From: Saccoglossus kowalevskii
Lineage: Eukaryota; Hemichordata; Enteropneusta; Harrimaniidae
Reading direction: 5' to 3'
DNA: 26,477 bases
Assembly (NCBI RefSeq): GCF_000003605.2
Contig: NW_003132850.1
Location: 226,590 to 253,066 of the forward strand
Positions 1 through 10,599 of the stretch are shown here, one piece after another. The stretch's first letter is position 1. Every line of letters begins with the position of its first letter. Made by a program: the position numbers and the translations under genes. The notes below the pieces were generated by a model. The model was not told the origin of the DNA. It saw nothing but the letters and a program-made list of their open reading frames with translations, and made no database searches.

Positions 1-763
1 AGGATTCCTCAACGCTTGTCCTGACAATCTTCCCCAACTTCTCATGTTTAGGTTTTTTTTAATAAGTCATTTATTGTTATTGACTGGCAGATTATAGTTT
101 TGTTTGGTAATCAGAGACAAATGTGCACATATGCGAGAATAATACAGATTATTATTCAGTAAAATATTATTTCATTCTCTATCTTATGCAATTCCAGCAG
201 AATTAAACAAATATTGAAACGACCCCCCCCCCCCTCCCCAGAACAATTCTGTAACAATGCAGGAATTAGTCTCGAATAGTTTTCGTTAATGGAGTACTTC
301 CTATATTAGCAATACTAACTATGTATGATGTGTACCATATTACCAAACACTCATTGAGTTCAGGTTCCATATCAGTGAGCTCATAGTTGAAACTCGGTTT
401 GATGGTCTGAATATACGCACATAATGTATGTGGGAAAATACGTCAATATCCACCAATGGACAAAATTACCGCTGTAATTTTTACATCCAAACTGTGCTTG
501 ATAGTCTGAATGATTGAATGATGTGAAAGTGATGGGGGGAGTTTGATTTGATTTGATTTCATTGCTATGGACTTCCTAAACTTCCATATATGATGATAAA
601 GTGAACACAACCAGCAGCATTCAGTAATGGACATGAAAGCACGATTTTATGATAAATTGGTTGCATTTTGAATGTTAAATTGCAACAGCCTAAATTATAG
701 ACATCAAACACACGTATATGACTATTATTATTAACTTTTAAATCCACCTAGTTACATACATAC
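1..763. other. Intron sequence after GFPT1 exon 6
   Basis: No recognisable exon. It holds a run of 13 C's near 222-238 broken by a T, and a short (GATTT)n stretch near 541-560. A 13-14 codon stretch at the left edge on the minus strand has no polypyrimidine acceptor and does not match GFAT. Confidence 0.5.
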
Positions 764-911
764 CTCGGTTGTCACGGTAAGAAATTGGTATATGATCAGT
801 GCTGAATTTATTCTTGGCAGCAATCCCAACTAACAGTGGACTGCCTCGTCTGGTGGCTACTGCTTCTCCAGGGAAATGAACACTCTTGAAGACCAATGCA
901 AAGGCTCCTTC
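764..911 (-). CDS. GFPT1: GFPT1 coding exon 6 (residues 181-229), last in window
   Basis: 148 bases between an acceptor CCCCCAAG (ending 912) and a donor GTATGT (from 763). It encodes [19 protein letters not shown], then RRGSPLLVG and [13 protein letters not shown]. It ends in phase 1. The next exon is not found in 1-763. In vertebrate genes this junction lies next to the variable linker before the isomerase domain. Confidence 0.95.
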
Positions 912-3900
912 CTTGGGGGTGATAATAAAAGTTTATGTGATAATCAATTTGTTTATGTTCATGTGGCAATAAATAAAAAAAAATACTAAAAAATGAGGAA
1001 ACGTTTCAGGCAGTGAATAAATTTGTATTAGAGAGCCAAAGCAGAATGTGTTTAATACGTTTCATGGCAAAATTTAACAATTAAATGAAATTAACATATT
1101 TATTTATTTATTTATTTATTTGAAAAGACCTACAGGCACACAAGTCCCATTTACAGGCTCCTCACTCACACATACATCAAAATACAATAAATAACATATA
1201 CGATAAAAAACATATACATTTAAAATATCTGAATTTAACTTTAAGAATTAAACTGATGTACCTTAGATTTGAAACGACTCAAATTACTAAAAATATCAAG
1301 TTCTGAAACATTCCGCAATAAATTATTGAAATTGCTCATGCATCTCACAAGTGGAGAATATTTAAAAATATCAATACAACAGCGCGATAGACAAAATAGA
1401 GGTGTAAAACGTAAACTACGATTTGGGACATAAAAATTTAACACTGATAAAATACTAGATGAGTCGTATAAGCTGTTAGCGCATTTGTATAAAAATAACA
1501 TACCTAAGAATAAACGACGCTGACTCAAATTTAAAAACCCAAAATGAGCACACAAAGCTGAGTATTTATCAGTATTATATTGAAGGTGTGATCCATAGTA
1601 CAAATATTTGACAAACTTTGGAATGGACAAGTTGATATTAAACAATTTGTACAGGTTGAAATTCATAAGAGATGATGGTCGTTGTACACCATGCATTCAA
1701 ATTGCATATTTTACACATGTTGTATACATCACATGGGACCCACAGCGCAGACCCCCATAGCGCACATGACACGTCATAGATGCCATAGAGATTTGAGGTC
1801 AAATGAAACCTGACAATACTTATTTATAATGATCACAATGCAATAAATTTACCTTGAGGGACAAAAACACTATACAATAGGTAAACAGCCTTATACTTTA
1901 CTGGCATATTTTGAAACAAAGTGGTACTATTTAGCATTAAATATTATAAAAATTAAACAATGCGCAGTTACAGTTAAAAATGTACACATGGTATTTGGGA
2001 AAAGTTTCCTAGAATAGATTATTAGTCTCTACATGTACCGGTACGTCCCTTTCATGAATTACAGTATTGTATGTACATTTATATGCTTTTAATAAACTGT
2101 TCATTTGTCATTTTTCTTTTCCTCCCAAATTAACACGTACCAGCAAAATTAACCAATTGCATTTTCTACACTCAGATGGCATACTATGTCGATACAAGAA
2201 TTTATCACACTTCCTACAATTTATTAAGAAGATTATATGTTTGTACATACTGGTGATAACGAGCTATATGCAGCTGGTCAGCATAAAAAACCTTACTTCA
2301 TGACATTTCGATATATTCTTGCTTCGTCGACATTTCATTCGATATAAATGCTATAATAATCAAGTCGCTAGATTTTAATCATATTTGAATCTAAATCGAG
2401 CAGTAATTCCTGGATCACAACCAGTGTCTACAGATAAAGGTGAGCATTCATCATGATATTTAAATCATTTTGTTATGAAGTCTTTGTTGGTGGGTTTATG
2501 AATTTTTGCTTTGCTTAGTTCGGACTACAAATTTTGTATATGGAATACCAACAATTACTTTTCACTAATTCGTATCAAGCCATGAATTATTATTGTTATT
2601 TTCTGAGTGAAAGGTTATGCAAATGAATAACTATTCATAATTAAAAGAAACGATACCTGAACCTGGAATGGATATGATGATTTTCTCATTTTGATACACT
2701 AAAACCTACCCCAGCACCATTTTGAATTGAAACTTTGTTAAAATTTATACAACTTCATAATTCAAAAACTAATCAGTTTTTCCTTTGTACCAATAAATAA
2801 CCATGAACAAGAAAAATATGCGCAAGATTTCATGTAATTGCAGGGTAAAAAAGTGTGTTAGCCATGACCATTTGCACTGTGTTTATTTATACCAGGGGGT
2901 AAGTAGTTTTGAGTTTACTCGTTTCTTACCAATTGTTGAACAACATCCTCAACCAGTTCACGAAACGTAACATCTTTTGTTTCATGAGTGTCGTACAGAT
3001 ACTTGATCAGCTTGGCGATGACCTCCGTGTCTGTTTCGGATTCAAATTCATAGTTTTTACTTTCCAAGAATTTCTTAATATCTTTATAGTTGGTGACAAT
3101 ACCATTGTGAATAACAACAAATTCTGTAAAGCATAAACACATATTTAGATTATTTATTGGCATTAAAAATATTACAATTTTTTGTTTCATTATTATTAAT
3201 TTTCGTCACATATCTTCAACTACTGTAAAATACTTTATTTTAGCTGGAATTAATTTTCGCTGAAAAGACTTTTTGGATGATTTGTATGGAGTTTATTTTC
3301 ACTGATTCTTGATGAATTGAATGTAAAATATAGGAAAAAATGTATATTCGCTGAATTTTATTTTCACTGAATTATCTCTTGAGTGAAAATAGCGAAAATA
3401 AATTCCAAGCAAAAATAAAGTGTTGTTTAGTATTTTCTGTAATAAAAAAAAAATTCTTTGTAACTATTTCAAAAGAAATAATTCATTTTTTTCCTAAAAA
3501 CCTGAAAAAAAAATTTGAAAAAAATGTTATGACACACATAGTGATCAATTCAATGGTGATTGTCACTATTAGCGCTTTTGATACAAAACACCAGTTTTGC
3601 ACATTTCTGTAATAACCAACATTCCATCACCTGTCACCAAAGCGTACTGCCAGGTGCAGACTTTCAGATTCAGCGTGTTACATGGAACGGCTTACCCCAG
3701 TAAGAGGATTTTCACTGCCACAATCAACAGTTTTTGACAATTTTAATTATTTGCTGATTTTATACATGAAGTATAATTTATACTAAAAAAATATGAATAA
3801 TATTGACAGATCAAAACATAACTACATGAATATCAAAAGGCCAACTAAATATTTTATTTTAGTGAAAACTAAACCCTAAACTGTATTAGAATGGCATAAA

Positions 3901-6900
3901 AATTAGAGTCATCATGTGCATACACTTAAATTATTAAATTACTTCTGTATTAAAGCTTTTTTTAATTATCTTATTTTATTTTATTCCAGTATTAAAGATA
4001 CCGACGGCAAACCCTGGGCAACAGATGGTCACAAAACACTATCAGTGCCATCCTTTTGAAATACATGTGTTAATTTCATGCCAATTAGAGCCAAGTAATT
4101 GGATAAAGTACATGTCTTTTTATCTACACTGGGTTTTTCTTAAAAATGTTTTTTTTCAAACTGATATATACCATTTATATACCATACCAACACAGTGTCG
4201 AGAAGGCCATTTTGAACATTATCTTGCAAATCAAATATAGGTGGCAGCAGCAAGACTAAGTAACCGGCAATTGTTGCACTTTTCCATATATGTTAAATGT
4301 CAACCATGGAACCCTCACCACCATATCCACCAGTGTGATAACACCCTCACCACCATATCCACCAGTGTGATAACACCCTCACCACCATATCCACCAGTGT
4401 GATTACACCCTCACCACCATATCCACCAGTGTGATAACACCCTCACCACCATATCCACCAGTGTGATAACACCCTCACCACCATATCCACCAGTGTGATA
4501 ACACCCTCACCACCATATCCACCAGTGTGATAACACCCTCACCACCATATCCACCAGTGTGATAACACCCTCACCACCATATCCACCAGTGTGATAACAC
4601 CCTCACCACCATATCCACCAGTGTGATAACAACTTCACCACCATATCCACCAGTGTGATAACCACACACAAGCCTATATCACATACCACACAATAAATAA
4701 TAACGTGTCAGCCGCTTTGGTTTATTGGATTAGCTAGCAGCTTGGTAGGAACAATATTACCCACAGTTTTTAAATTTTTCTCTGCAGTGTGTTGCATTCA
4801 CTCATATCACATGCTGCCACCATTTGTTTACAAATTTATTTCAGCTATCCTTTTAGAATTTCAGCAGCCGATGTGTTGGAGATCTTGGAGATCAAGTACA
4901 CTGTAATATTTGACAAGAAAAAAAATTTACTTAATATAGACTATAACATCATTGTATTTGTCATCAAAATTCCAAGAATCATATATTCGTAAACAATCCA
5001 CTCGCTTTACTAGAGCTGTGGCTGATAATAATTTGATGTTACCTTTTGTCCGATTAGAAAAAAGAAAAAATACATTTTTCTATAGAGGTATCTCATTATG
5101 GAATAGTTTGCCTGTTGAAATAAAATTACGAGATGATATTTTAGAAAGTAGTATGTTTGTATTTAATTGTATGTAATTATTTTATTAATTTTAATCTTAA
5201 TTTTAATTTAATTTGTTAATGTATATATTTCATGTATATTTCATGCAGGACTCCATTGGAAATCATAGAACTCCTTTTTGAGGGAAATGAATGGATTATC
5301 CTGATTAAATATAGTGGAATAACTAAATAAATGGTTATTTGAAAATGACAGATAAAGAAATTGTATCTCACCATTGTTCTCATCAGATCTCTGTGGATGA
5401 CTGTTAAGAGCACTTGGTACACCATGAGTGGCCCACCTAGTATGAGCAATACCAATGTGCATGTCATACTCTACATCCAGATTCAGATCTTCTTGTGCTG
5501 AAATAATGACAGTGAAATTATTTGAATGTGGGGGGACAAGAATTTTAAGTTGTAATCAGATGAAAGAGGATCAGAATAAATATTAGTTGCCCAAGCAATA
5601 AATATTTGTTACTGCTGCCAAGGGATTTACAAATTTTATTCTAACATCTGTTACGAGTTCAGCCACATCACAACAATAACTGTTGCCCACATTTTTAGTG
5701 TTATGTCAAGTGCTGTGTTGAACACATTGACATCAACAAATTTCTGTTAATGTAAATGTTACATCAAATGTAAGTTCAAAAACATCAACAAATCTTAAAA
5801 TTTTATAATTATAAATTTAGGTACTGTAAAATACTTTATTTTAGCTGGAATTAATTATCGCTGAAAAGGCTTTATAGGTGTTGTGTATGGAATTTATTTC
5901 ACTGATTTTTGATGAGTTGAATGTAAAATATAGGGGAAAAAATATATTCACTGGATTTTATTCTCACTGAAACCTTCCTTCAGCAAAATAACAAAAATAA
6001 ATTCCCAGCGAAAATATCGGTATGTGATTCAAGGTAATCAAGAATATTTATAATTAGCATCGTTGTTATGGCCTATATTGTTAGCTAATAAATTATTTAT
6101 TACTGGTATACAAGAGAAAAAATTCAAATAAATACCATATATTTCTTCATCTAATGCCTTCACTTTGCCACGTTTTTTAATTATACGAATAGTATTCACT
6201 TTCGTGGAATCCAATTCGTTGTCTCCATCAATAGCAACACCTGTAACAATAAGATATAAATGGGGATTACATCCATGATAGTAGAAACTCTAAAAAATGC
6301 TTTTTGATGATGGATACATACTAACATACTTTTGACATAGTAACTGTTTTTTTGTGTTTTACAATCCTACATGAAACACTGTGAAAACTCTAAAATTCAG
6401 ATCACTTTTAAATAATTTGCATTGGAAAAAGGTTGGGTTTTTAGAATACAAAATAAAAAAATTTTAAAGTGTGAAAGTTGGATTATATACAGTTGCATCG
6501 CAAATTAAATGTCAAACAAAATTGCACACACTTTCCTGCGTCAACATAGTAAAGTCACGTCTCTTAACAAATTTTTGGAGTAAAAATAAATGAGCAATTT
6601 CTGGTGAGGTTGAAATTTTGGAGGTCAATAAATTACAAAAACCCGCCAAATAATTAGGTGGCTGAATTTTTAGAGTAGGTGAAGTTTTAGAGTTTTTACA
6701 GTACCTTTCGTTATTTTGGCAAACTTTGCAAAATCGAGAACATGCCTAACAGTGTGACAAGTTATTCAACTGACTGCCTATTTGAAAAGTCTAAAGAAAA
6801 ACCTTGGGGTAACCAAACAAGCTTTTGAATCTTGAACCTCTACTGTATACATTTTCACTGATATACAATTCAAAATGGCCACCTAAATAGGTTTAATAAT

Positions 6901-9882
6901 ATGGGGAAATAACAAAGTTTGTGTTTCCATGAAACAAAAATGGGTACACCATTTATTTATTTGCTCTCTTTCATTTTTCCATTATTTGATGACACTTTCC
7001 GCTCAGCGAAATACCAATAACGTGCAGTGGATCTAAATTGTCCACAATAGTAATAGTTATATGACACCTCGTTGTTTTCATTTTTTTGAGTTCCAGATAA
7101 TTTTTTCGTCCAAATTTCAGTGCAAATATTTACAACATTTTGAAAAATTTTCAGTAAATTTACATTATCATTTTGGACAGTTTCAGATATTGCTTTTAGT
7201 TTTTGATCAAAAGGTTTATAAATCATTCTCAGCAAATTAAATACAATCACGTCATTTAATGTCAACAATATATTTTGTTATAATTTTTGGCCGTTTTATC
7301 TCACTAAATTATGCACAAGTACTGAAATACAGCAGTCAGGCAGTAGAGGATTGCATCAACATTTGCTATGCATCAGCGGATAACTGTACTGTATGATAAC
7401 TGTACACATACTACTATTGTGCATACTTTGCTAGTGGTAATCCTTTGAATAATCTTATTTATCTTCTTATCCAATCAATTGGTGTAAAAAAGCTCAAAAC
7501 AAGACAAATCATATAACTGTAAGGTTAGATACAGAACATAATCATTCTATATTCAAAATTAACATTTCCTAATATGGTGGGATGCAGATATTCTCCTTGA
7601 GATTATAGCATGGTGTAACTTACGAAGATAACCTGAAGGATGACGTATAACAACAATTGTAAAAAATAGTGAAGCAGTTAAAGTTATTAAAGAGCTGTTG
7701 AATTAGAGATGTACACACCACATGTAAAATACATTGTTTACACAAACATCACATGTTGTGAACATCACATGTGGCTCATTTTAACAACTTTAATGCTTTA
7801 AATTGAAATAAGGCAAATAACCAATTACCTGCGGAATCATATCCCCTGTATTCAAGTCTTTTCAATCCTTTTATCAAAATTTCAAGGATTTCTTTGCGCT
7901 GTTTGGGGACCAGGTAGTTCAAATATGCAAATATTCCTGTGAATATAATAGGAAATGTGTCATTTTGATTATTATCGCCCCATTTACAAATCAGACTCCC
8001 GACCATACAGTGGCAACACAAAAGATTATTTTCCTCCACTTTCTTCACAGCACCACTACCGCTTTTCGATTTACCGGTACTGTTGATATGCATGAAGATC
8101 ACTGATAAAACTAGCCCATAATTTAGTTACAAATTTAAAATATGTCTCTAATTGTTTAATCACTAGTCTAATCCAAATCATGTTTAGTGTTTATTGACGT
8201 AAACAAAAACAAGAGATGCGTAGCCCTGATAATACTTTCACAATGGCCATATTTGCTGCATTCACATGACAGCATTTTATCAAAGCCCTACAGCTCAAGC
8301 CAAGTTCAGCTCCTCTGGGTTGAGCACTGATAGGATTGGGCCCGACATAGCTCCGACCATATAAACACATTGGGGTCCAACGATCGTGCCGAAATCTCTG
8401 TAGTCCATCTCATCCCACCAACCAACTGCGTGCATGTCGCCACAATGCACGGACAACTGTAGATGAATGAATGGTAGCAACCATGATTGCAAAAATAAGA
8501 GCCACTGACGACAACATTAGGCAATAATTATATGCTGCATCTTTGCTTATCATCAATTCACACTTTATTCATTTTATCATTTTATTGCATCTGTAGTGTT
8601 CACAGTGCAAACCTCAGTTTATGACCAATGTGACAGATGTCACCTAATCAACTCCAAACGTCAAAGATAAACATTAATTAGCTTATTTTTAATGCGATAA
8701 TATGAATGATCAAAATAAATATTCCTGACTGGGCAATTACCATACTACAAAGGAAACAAATTTATTGTTCTTATTGTGGTTCGTAAATCCATGCTTCTAC
8801 TAAACATAGAGGTGAAAGACGGATCTGTCTTTTATCTCAATGTAATGAACAAGCTGACAGAAATGATCAGCTGTTGCATGTATTGTGTTCACACTATTGA
8901 CATTTATATGAGCTTAAAAGTAAATAATCATTTCAACAAATACACCTTCTCCTAATCACAAAACGAGAAATGGTGTTTCCAATTTTTTTTTTAAATTGCA
9001 AAATAACATTTCAAACAGGCAAGAAACCAATGACAACTCGTTATGGTAAAACAGACATGATGGTAGCCTTGGAATACGTGAAGCCCCAAATGTAATTTGT
9101 GGAAACCTGCAACCATCTAAACACTAGAACTTAAGTTGATCCCGGTACATAACTGACGATTGATTTCCCACATCAACCATCTCCACCGGATACCCAGCTA
9201 CAACACTTAGGGGGGGTCAGGAAACTTATTGGATATGTTGGTTGCACGGCACCATAGTTATCAAGATCTGCCGAAATACGCAACGTGTGTCCCGTAGTAC
9301 AACAAACACACACTCGCTACAGCCCTACAGTACACGGTTCATCATCCTCTTCGCCACATAGCCCATCTCGTAAAATAAACTGTCAAGGCAACCATGAATA
9401 ACTTGGCCACGTTGACAGTGAAGAATACGAGCAAATCGTCATAGTTTTTTTTAACGCATTCCGATCCGATTTCAGAGTAACACGACTTTATCAACTCGAT
9501 CAATCTTTGTCATTTCTTTTCAATGAGATGTCAGTGACACGTCGTAGTTTCCTCGTATTTTCACCAATATACAGAATGAACATGATAAAAATGAAACTGT
9601 GACATGCGATCGAGCATTCTACCATAGCAAATGACCTCGCAGCAAGGGCGTCGGCTTTAAAAATCATTCAGTTTGTCAATGACGGAGGTTCAGTCACTAG
9701 ACATGCAAGAAGGAACACGAGTTGTCAGTACACAACGATCGCCGTTTTTATCCAAACCAAGCAGCGCTGGAGCAAATACGCGAACATAGACACAACAATC
9801 GGGTTCAATTATGTACAGTTTCTATCCGATTGCAAGCTGGTCGGTCAGGAATTCAGGAAACTTCGTAAAACTTACCACACAT
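764..9882 (-). CDS. GFPT1: Glutamine:fructose-6-phosphate amidotransferase, N-terminal part (gene span, six coding exons, continues past position 1)
   Basis: This cytosolic enzyme converts fructose-6-phosphate and glutamine to glucosamine-6-phosphate, the rate-setting step towards UDP-GlcNAc. Spliced exons 9882-9876, 7936-7829, 6240-6136, 5497-5372, 3123-2930 and 911-764 give 229 codons plus one base, with phases 1,1,1,1,0,1 all matching. Cys2 is the catalytic N-terminal nucleophile of the Ntn amidotransferase domain (Met-Cys-Gly-Ile-Phe-Ala start). Other family blocks seen are EYRGYDSAG at 31-39, HTRWATHG at 92-99, NSHPQRS at 105-111, NGIVTNY at 122-128, [12 protein letters not shown] at 143-154, GAFALVF at 182-188 and RRGSPLLVG at 201-209. 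The family is about 680 residues long, so both SIS isomerase domains and the 3' end lie outside the window. Exon order and splitting of Gly3 resemble vertebrate GFPT genes. No frameshift or stop is seen. Whether it is the GFPT1 or GFPT2 orthologue cannot be settled; many invertebrates have a single gene. Confidence 0.96.
1095..1700 (-). mobile_element. 5'-truncated non-LTR retrotransposon, C-terminus of reverse-transcriptase ORF2
   Basis: A minus-strand frame from 1696 to 1241 (151 residues) resembles the C-terminal tail of Jockey/CR1-type ORF2 proteins. It has the pattern [12 protein letters not shown], then [16 protein letters not shown], a Cys-rich step, [13 protein letters not shown], and a final [11 protein letters not shown]. 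Catalytic YADD and endonuclease parts are absent, so the copy is dead on arrival. Downstream on the same strand comes about 110 bases of 3' UTR and then an (AAAT)n tail at 1121-1096, as expected for a 3'-end-primed insertion. It lies in GFPT1 intron 5 in the same orientation as the gene. The 5' boundary is approximate. Confidence 0.75.
1701..2929. other. Remainder of GFPT1 intron 5
   Basis: AT-rich intron sequence. I see no exon-like frame with splice sites and no clear repeat beyond short A/T runs. Confidence 0.5.
2930..3123 (-). CDS. GFPT1: GFPT1 coding exon 5 (residues 116-180)
   Basis: 194 bases between the acceptor TTTACAG (ending 3124) and the donor GTAAGA (from 2929). It encodes [19 protein letters not shown] and [18 protein letters not shown], conserved glutaminase motifs. 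It begins in phase 1 and ends in phase 0 after Leu180. Confidence 0.96.
3221..3441. mobile_element. MITE-like inverted-repeat element, copy 1
   Basis: The left end TACTGTAAAATACTTTATTTT (3221 on), followed by AGCTGGAATTAATTTTCGCTGA, is matched in inverse near the right end by AGCGAAAATAAATTCC (3391-3406) and AAAAATAAAGT, then TATTTTCTGTA (3431-3441) after a short insertion. No coding capacity. A second copy in the same orientation lies at 5822-6022, which shows it is a dispersed element. Inserted in GFPT1 intron 4. Transposase family unknown. Confidence 0.7.
4309..4662. repeat. Minisatellite, about 11 copies of a 32-bp unit
   Basis: The block CACCACCATATCCACCAG recurs every 32 bases, 11 times. 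Units are almost identical: the third has GATTACACC for GATAACACC, and the last has AACTTC for ACCCTC. The unit carries no A/T-rich promoter or coding signature. It sits in GFPT1 intron 4. Near-identity suggests recent expansion and likely length polymorphism. Confidence 0.95.
4937..5176 (+). mobile_element. Second non-LTR retrotransposon fragment (ORF2 C-terminus), plus strand
   Basis: The frame ending at the stop at 5174-5176 reads [20 protein letters not shown], then [20 protein letters not shown] and [11 protein letters not shown]. The signature F-YRG--LWNSLP near the C-terminus is typical of CR1/L2/Jockey-like reverse-transcriptase ORFs. The rest of the ORF is missing. It is antisense to GFPT1, in intron 4, and its sequence differs from the fragment at 1095-1700, so it is a separate family or subfamily. 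Confidence 0.75.
5372..5497 (-). CDS. GFPT1: GFPT1 coding exon 4 (residues 74-116)
   Basis: 126 bases between the acceptor ATTTCAG (ending 5498) and the donor GTGAGA (from 5371). It encodes the glutamine-binding core: [14 protein letters not shown], then [11 protein letters not shown]. Most family members have Glu after THG; here it is Val100, a small difference. Confidence 0.96.
5822..6022. mobile_element. MITE-like inverted-repeat element, copy 2
   Basis: The left end ACTGTAAAATACTTTATTTT is identical to copy 1, and the internal GTTGAATGTAAAATATAGG stretch is close to identical with an A/G change. The right end reads AAATAAATTCCCAGCGAAAATA (around 5995-6016), inverse of the left. Located in GFPT1 intron 3, same orientation as copy 1. 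Confidence 0.7.
6136..6240 (-). CDS. GFPT1: GFPT1 coding exon 3 (residues 39-74)
   Basis: 105 bases between an ACAG acceptor ending at 6241 and a GTATTT donor at 6135. It encodes a block starting [11 protein letters not shown] and ending [15 protein letters not shown]. The [12 protein letters not shown] portion is the conserved region of animal GFATs. Phase 1 at both ends. No longer open reading frame covers it, so it is easily missed. Confidence 0.94.
6378..6703. mobile_element. Candidate second inverted-repeat element with 18-bp ends
   Basis: ACTGTGAAAACTCTAAAA at 6378-6395 pairs with the inverse of TTTTAGAGTTTTTACAGT at 6685-6702, 17 of 18 bases. A further related half-site, GTAGAAACTCTAAAAAAT, lies near 6281-6298. 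No open frame inside. Located in GFPT1 intron 2. A single copy, so element status is inferred. Confidence 0.45.
6704..7828. other. Rest of GFPT1 intron 2
   Basis: AT-rich. A 103-codon minus-strand frame at 6957-7268 is not recognised and lacks coding support. Nothing else is seen. Confidence 0.4.
7829..7936 (-). CDS. GFPT1: GFPT1 coding exon 2 (residues 3-39)
   Basis: 108 bases between the acceptor TTCACAG (ending 7937) and the donor GTAATT (from 7828). It encodes the first beta strand and helix of the glutaminase domain, ending in EYRGYDSAG. Phase 1 at both ends. The open frame reading on towards 8102 is intron read-through. Confidence 0.95.
7937..9875. other. GFPT1 intron 1
   Basis: A 1.94-kb intron with GTAAG donor and TTCACAG acceptor on the minus strand. 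Part of it (about 8300-8520) is more GC-rich and has two overlapping minus-strand frames of about 65-70 codons that I cannot assign; it may be repeat-derived. Confidence 0.6.
9876..9882 (-). CDS. GFPT1: GFPT1 coding exon 1 (Met-Cys plus first base of Gly3)
   Basis: Minus strand reads AGCAAG-ATGTGTG followed by the donor GTAAG at 9875-9871. A purine (A) stands at -3 of the ATG. The seven coding bases supply Met1, the catalytic Cys2 and the first base of Gly3, which is completed at 7936. A tiny first coding exon ending inside Gly3 is typical of animal GFPT genes. The 5' untranslated part continues to higher coordinates; its start is not visible. Confidence 0.9.
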
Positions 9883-9953
9883 CTTGCTGTAATGACTGCT
9901 GCGTGATTCAGTGGAACACGACTATTTACAAATTCAGCTGTGTATTGAAAATA

Positions 9954-10030
9954 CGTGGCAGAAACACGATGCGATTCGTAACCTTGGCTATCATTGGACA
10001 ATATTTGTGGGGCGCGACTGAATAGCCAAT
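9954..10030 (-). promoter_or_regulatory. Probable GFPT1 proximal promoter motifs: two CCAAT boxes and an XBP1-like core
   Basis: A CCAAT motif lies on the minus strand at 9997-9993 and another on the plus strand at 10026-10030, about three helical turns apart. On the minus strand, GCCACGTAT at 9959-9951 resembles the XBP1 core GCCACGTCA. These sites are 70-150 bases upstream of the GFPT1 start codon. Spacing from CCAAT to CCACG is 34 bases, so this is not a canonical ERSE (which needs 9). The start site of transcription is not visible, and CCAAT boxes also occur by chance. Confidence 0.4.
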
Positions 10031-10599
10031 CGTATTTTAGGTTACTAAATCGTAATAGTTTAGACACAACCATTACCACCGGTGGGTGCGAAGCTGATTT
10101 GACGAGGGCGTACATCGTAAGCGAATGGGAAAGCCTTGAGGACTCAGTAAGCCTGTATATGGGGGGGGGGCATTTTTTACTGCTGTGGGTGTGGTTAATA
10201 ATTGAACAAGGAAACAAATATTCGATCAAATAATTGTCAGAAAAAAATGAGAAATATGACTTACATAGAGAAAAATAGATACAGTTCATTTTATTACGAA
10301 GATGATATTACATACACCACTTGTTCAAAAAATTACCTTCCCTTATATAATGCTAGTATATATACCGCAGTAACGTCACATTGTTATCGGACAATGCTCT
10401 TGTTTCGTTATAACCTATGAGAGGGTCCACGAAACTGGTGCAAAATTCAGGTGGTTGAACTTTTAGTCAACTTTCGGGTTCAGCCATTTGAAATATGGGG
10501 GTGCTAGAGTCTGGGGACAATTTAATAAAAACCCAGTTTCAAAACTTATTTCTCTGAAACACACTATTGTCGAACAGGCTTGCATACTACAGAAATTAT

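Noticed and set aside
1-52. Possible GFPT1 exon 7 at the left edge on the minus strand
   Set aside because: No polypyrimidine acceptor and the residues do not match any GFAT linker or isomerase segment that I know.
222-238. Homopolymer C and G runs (also near 10161, 13063, 14073, 17949, 20481)
   Set aside because: Noted as simple sequence. They may be slippage-prone or assembly-sensitive, but show no further structure.
6957-7268. 103-codon minus-strand frame in GFPT1 intron 2
   Set aside because: AT-driven composition, no domain recognised, lies within a confirmed intron.
7937-8102. Extension of GFPT1 exon 2 to a Met at 8102
   Set aside because: A clean TTCACAG acceptor ends at 7937, and GFATs must begin Met-Cys for catalysis, which exon 1 provides.
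8295-8524. Two overlapping minus-strand frames in GFPT1 intron 1
   Set aside because: Cys/Trp-rich but no family recognised, no splice sites in matching phase, and they overlap each other. Possibly old repeat sequence.
9822-10289. 155-codon minus-strand frame across GFPT1 exon 1
   Set aside because: Only ATGTGTG at 9882-9876 is supported, with a GTAAG donor directly after. The rest is untranslated region, promoter and intron read-through.
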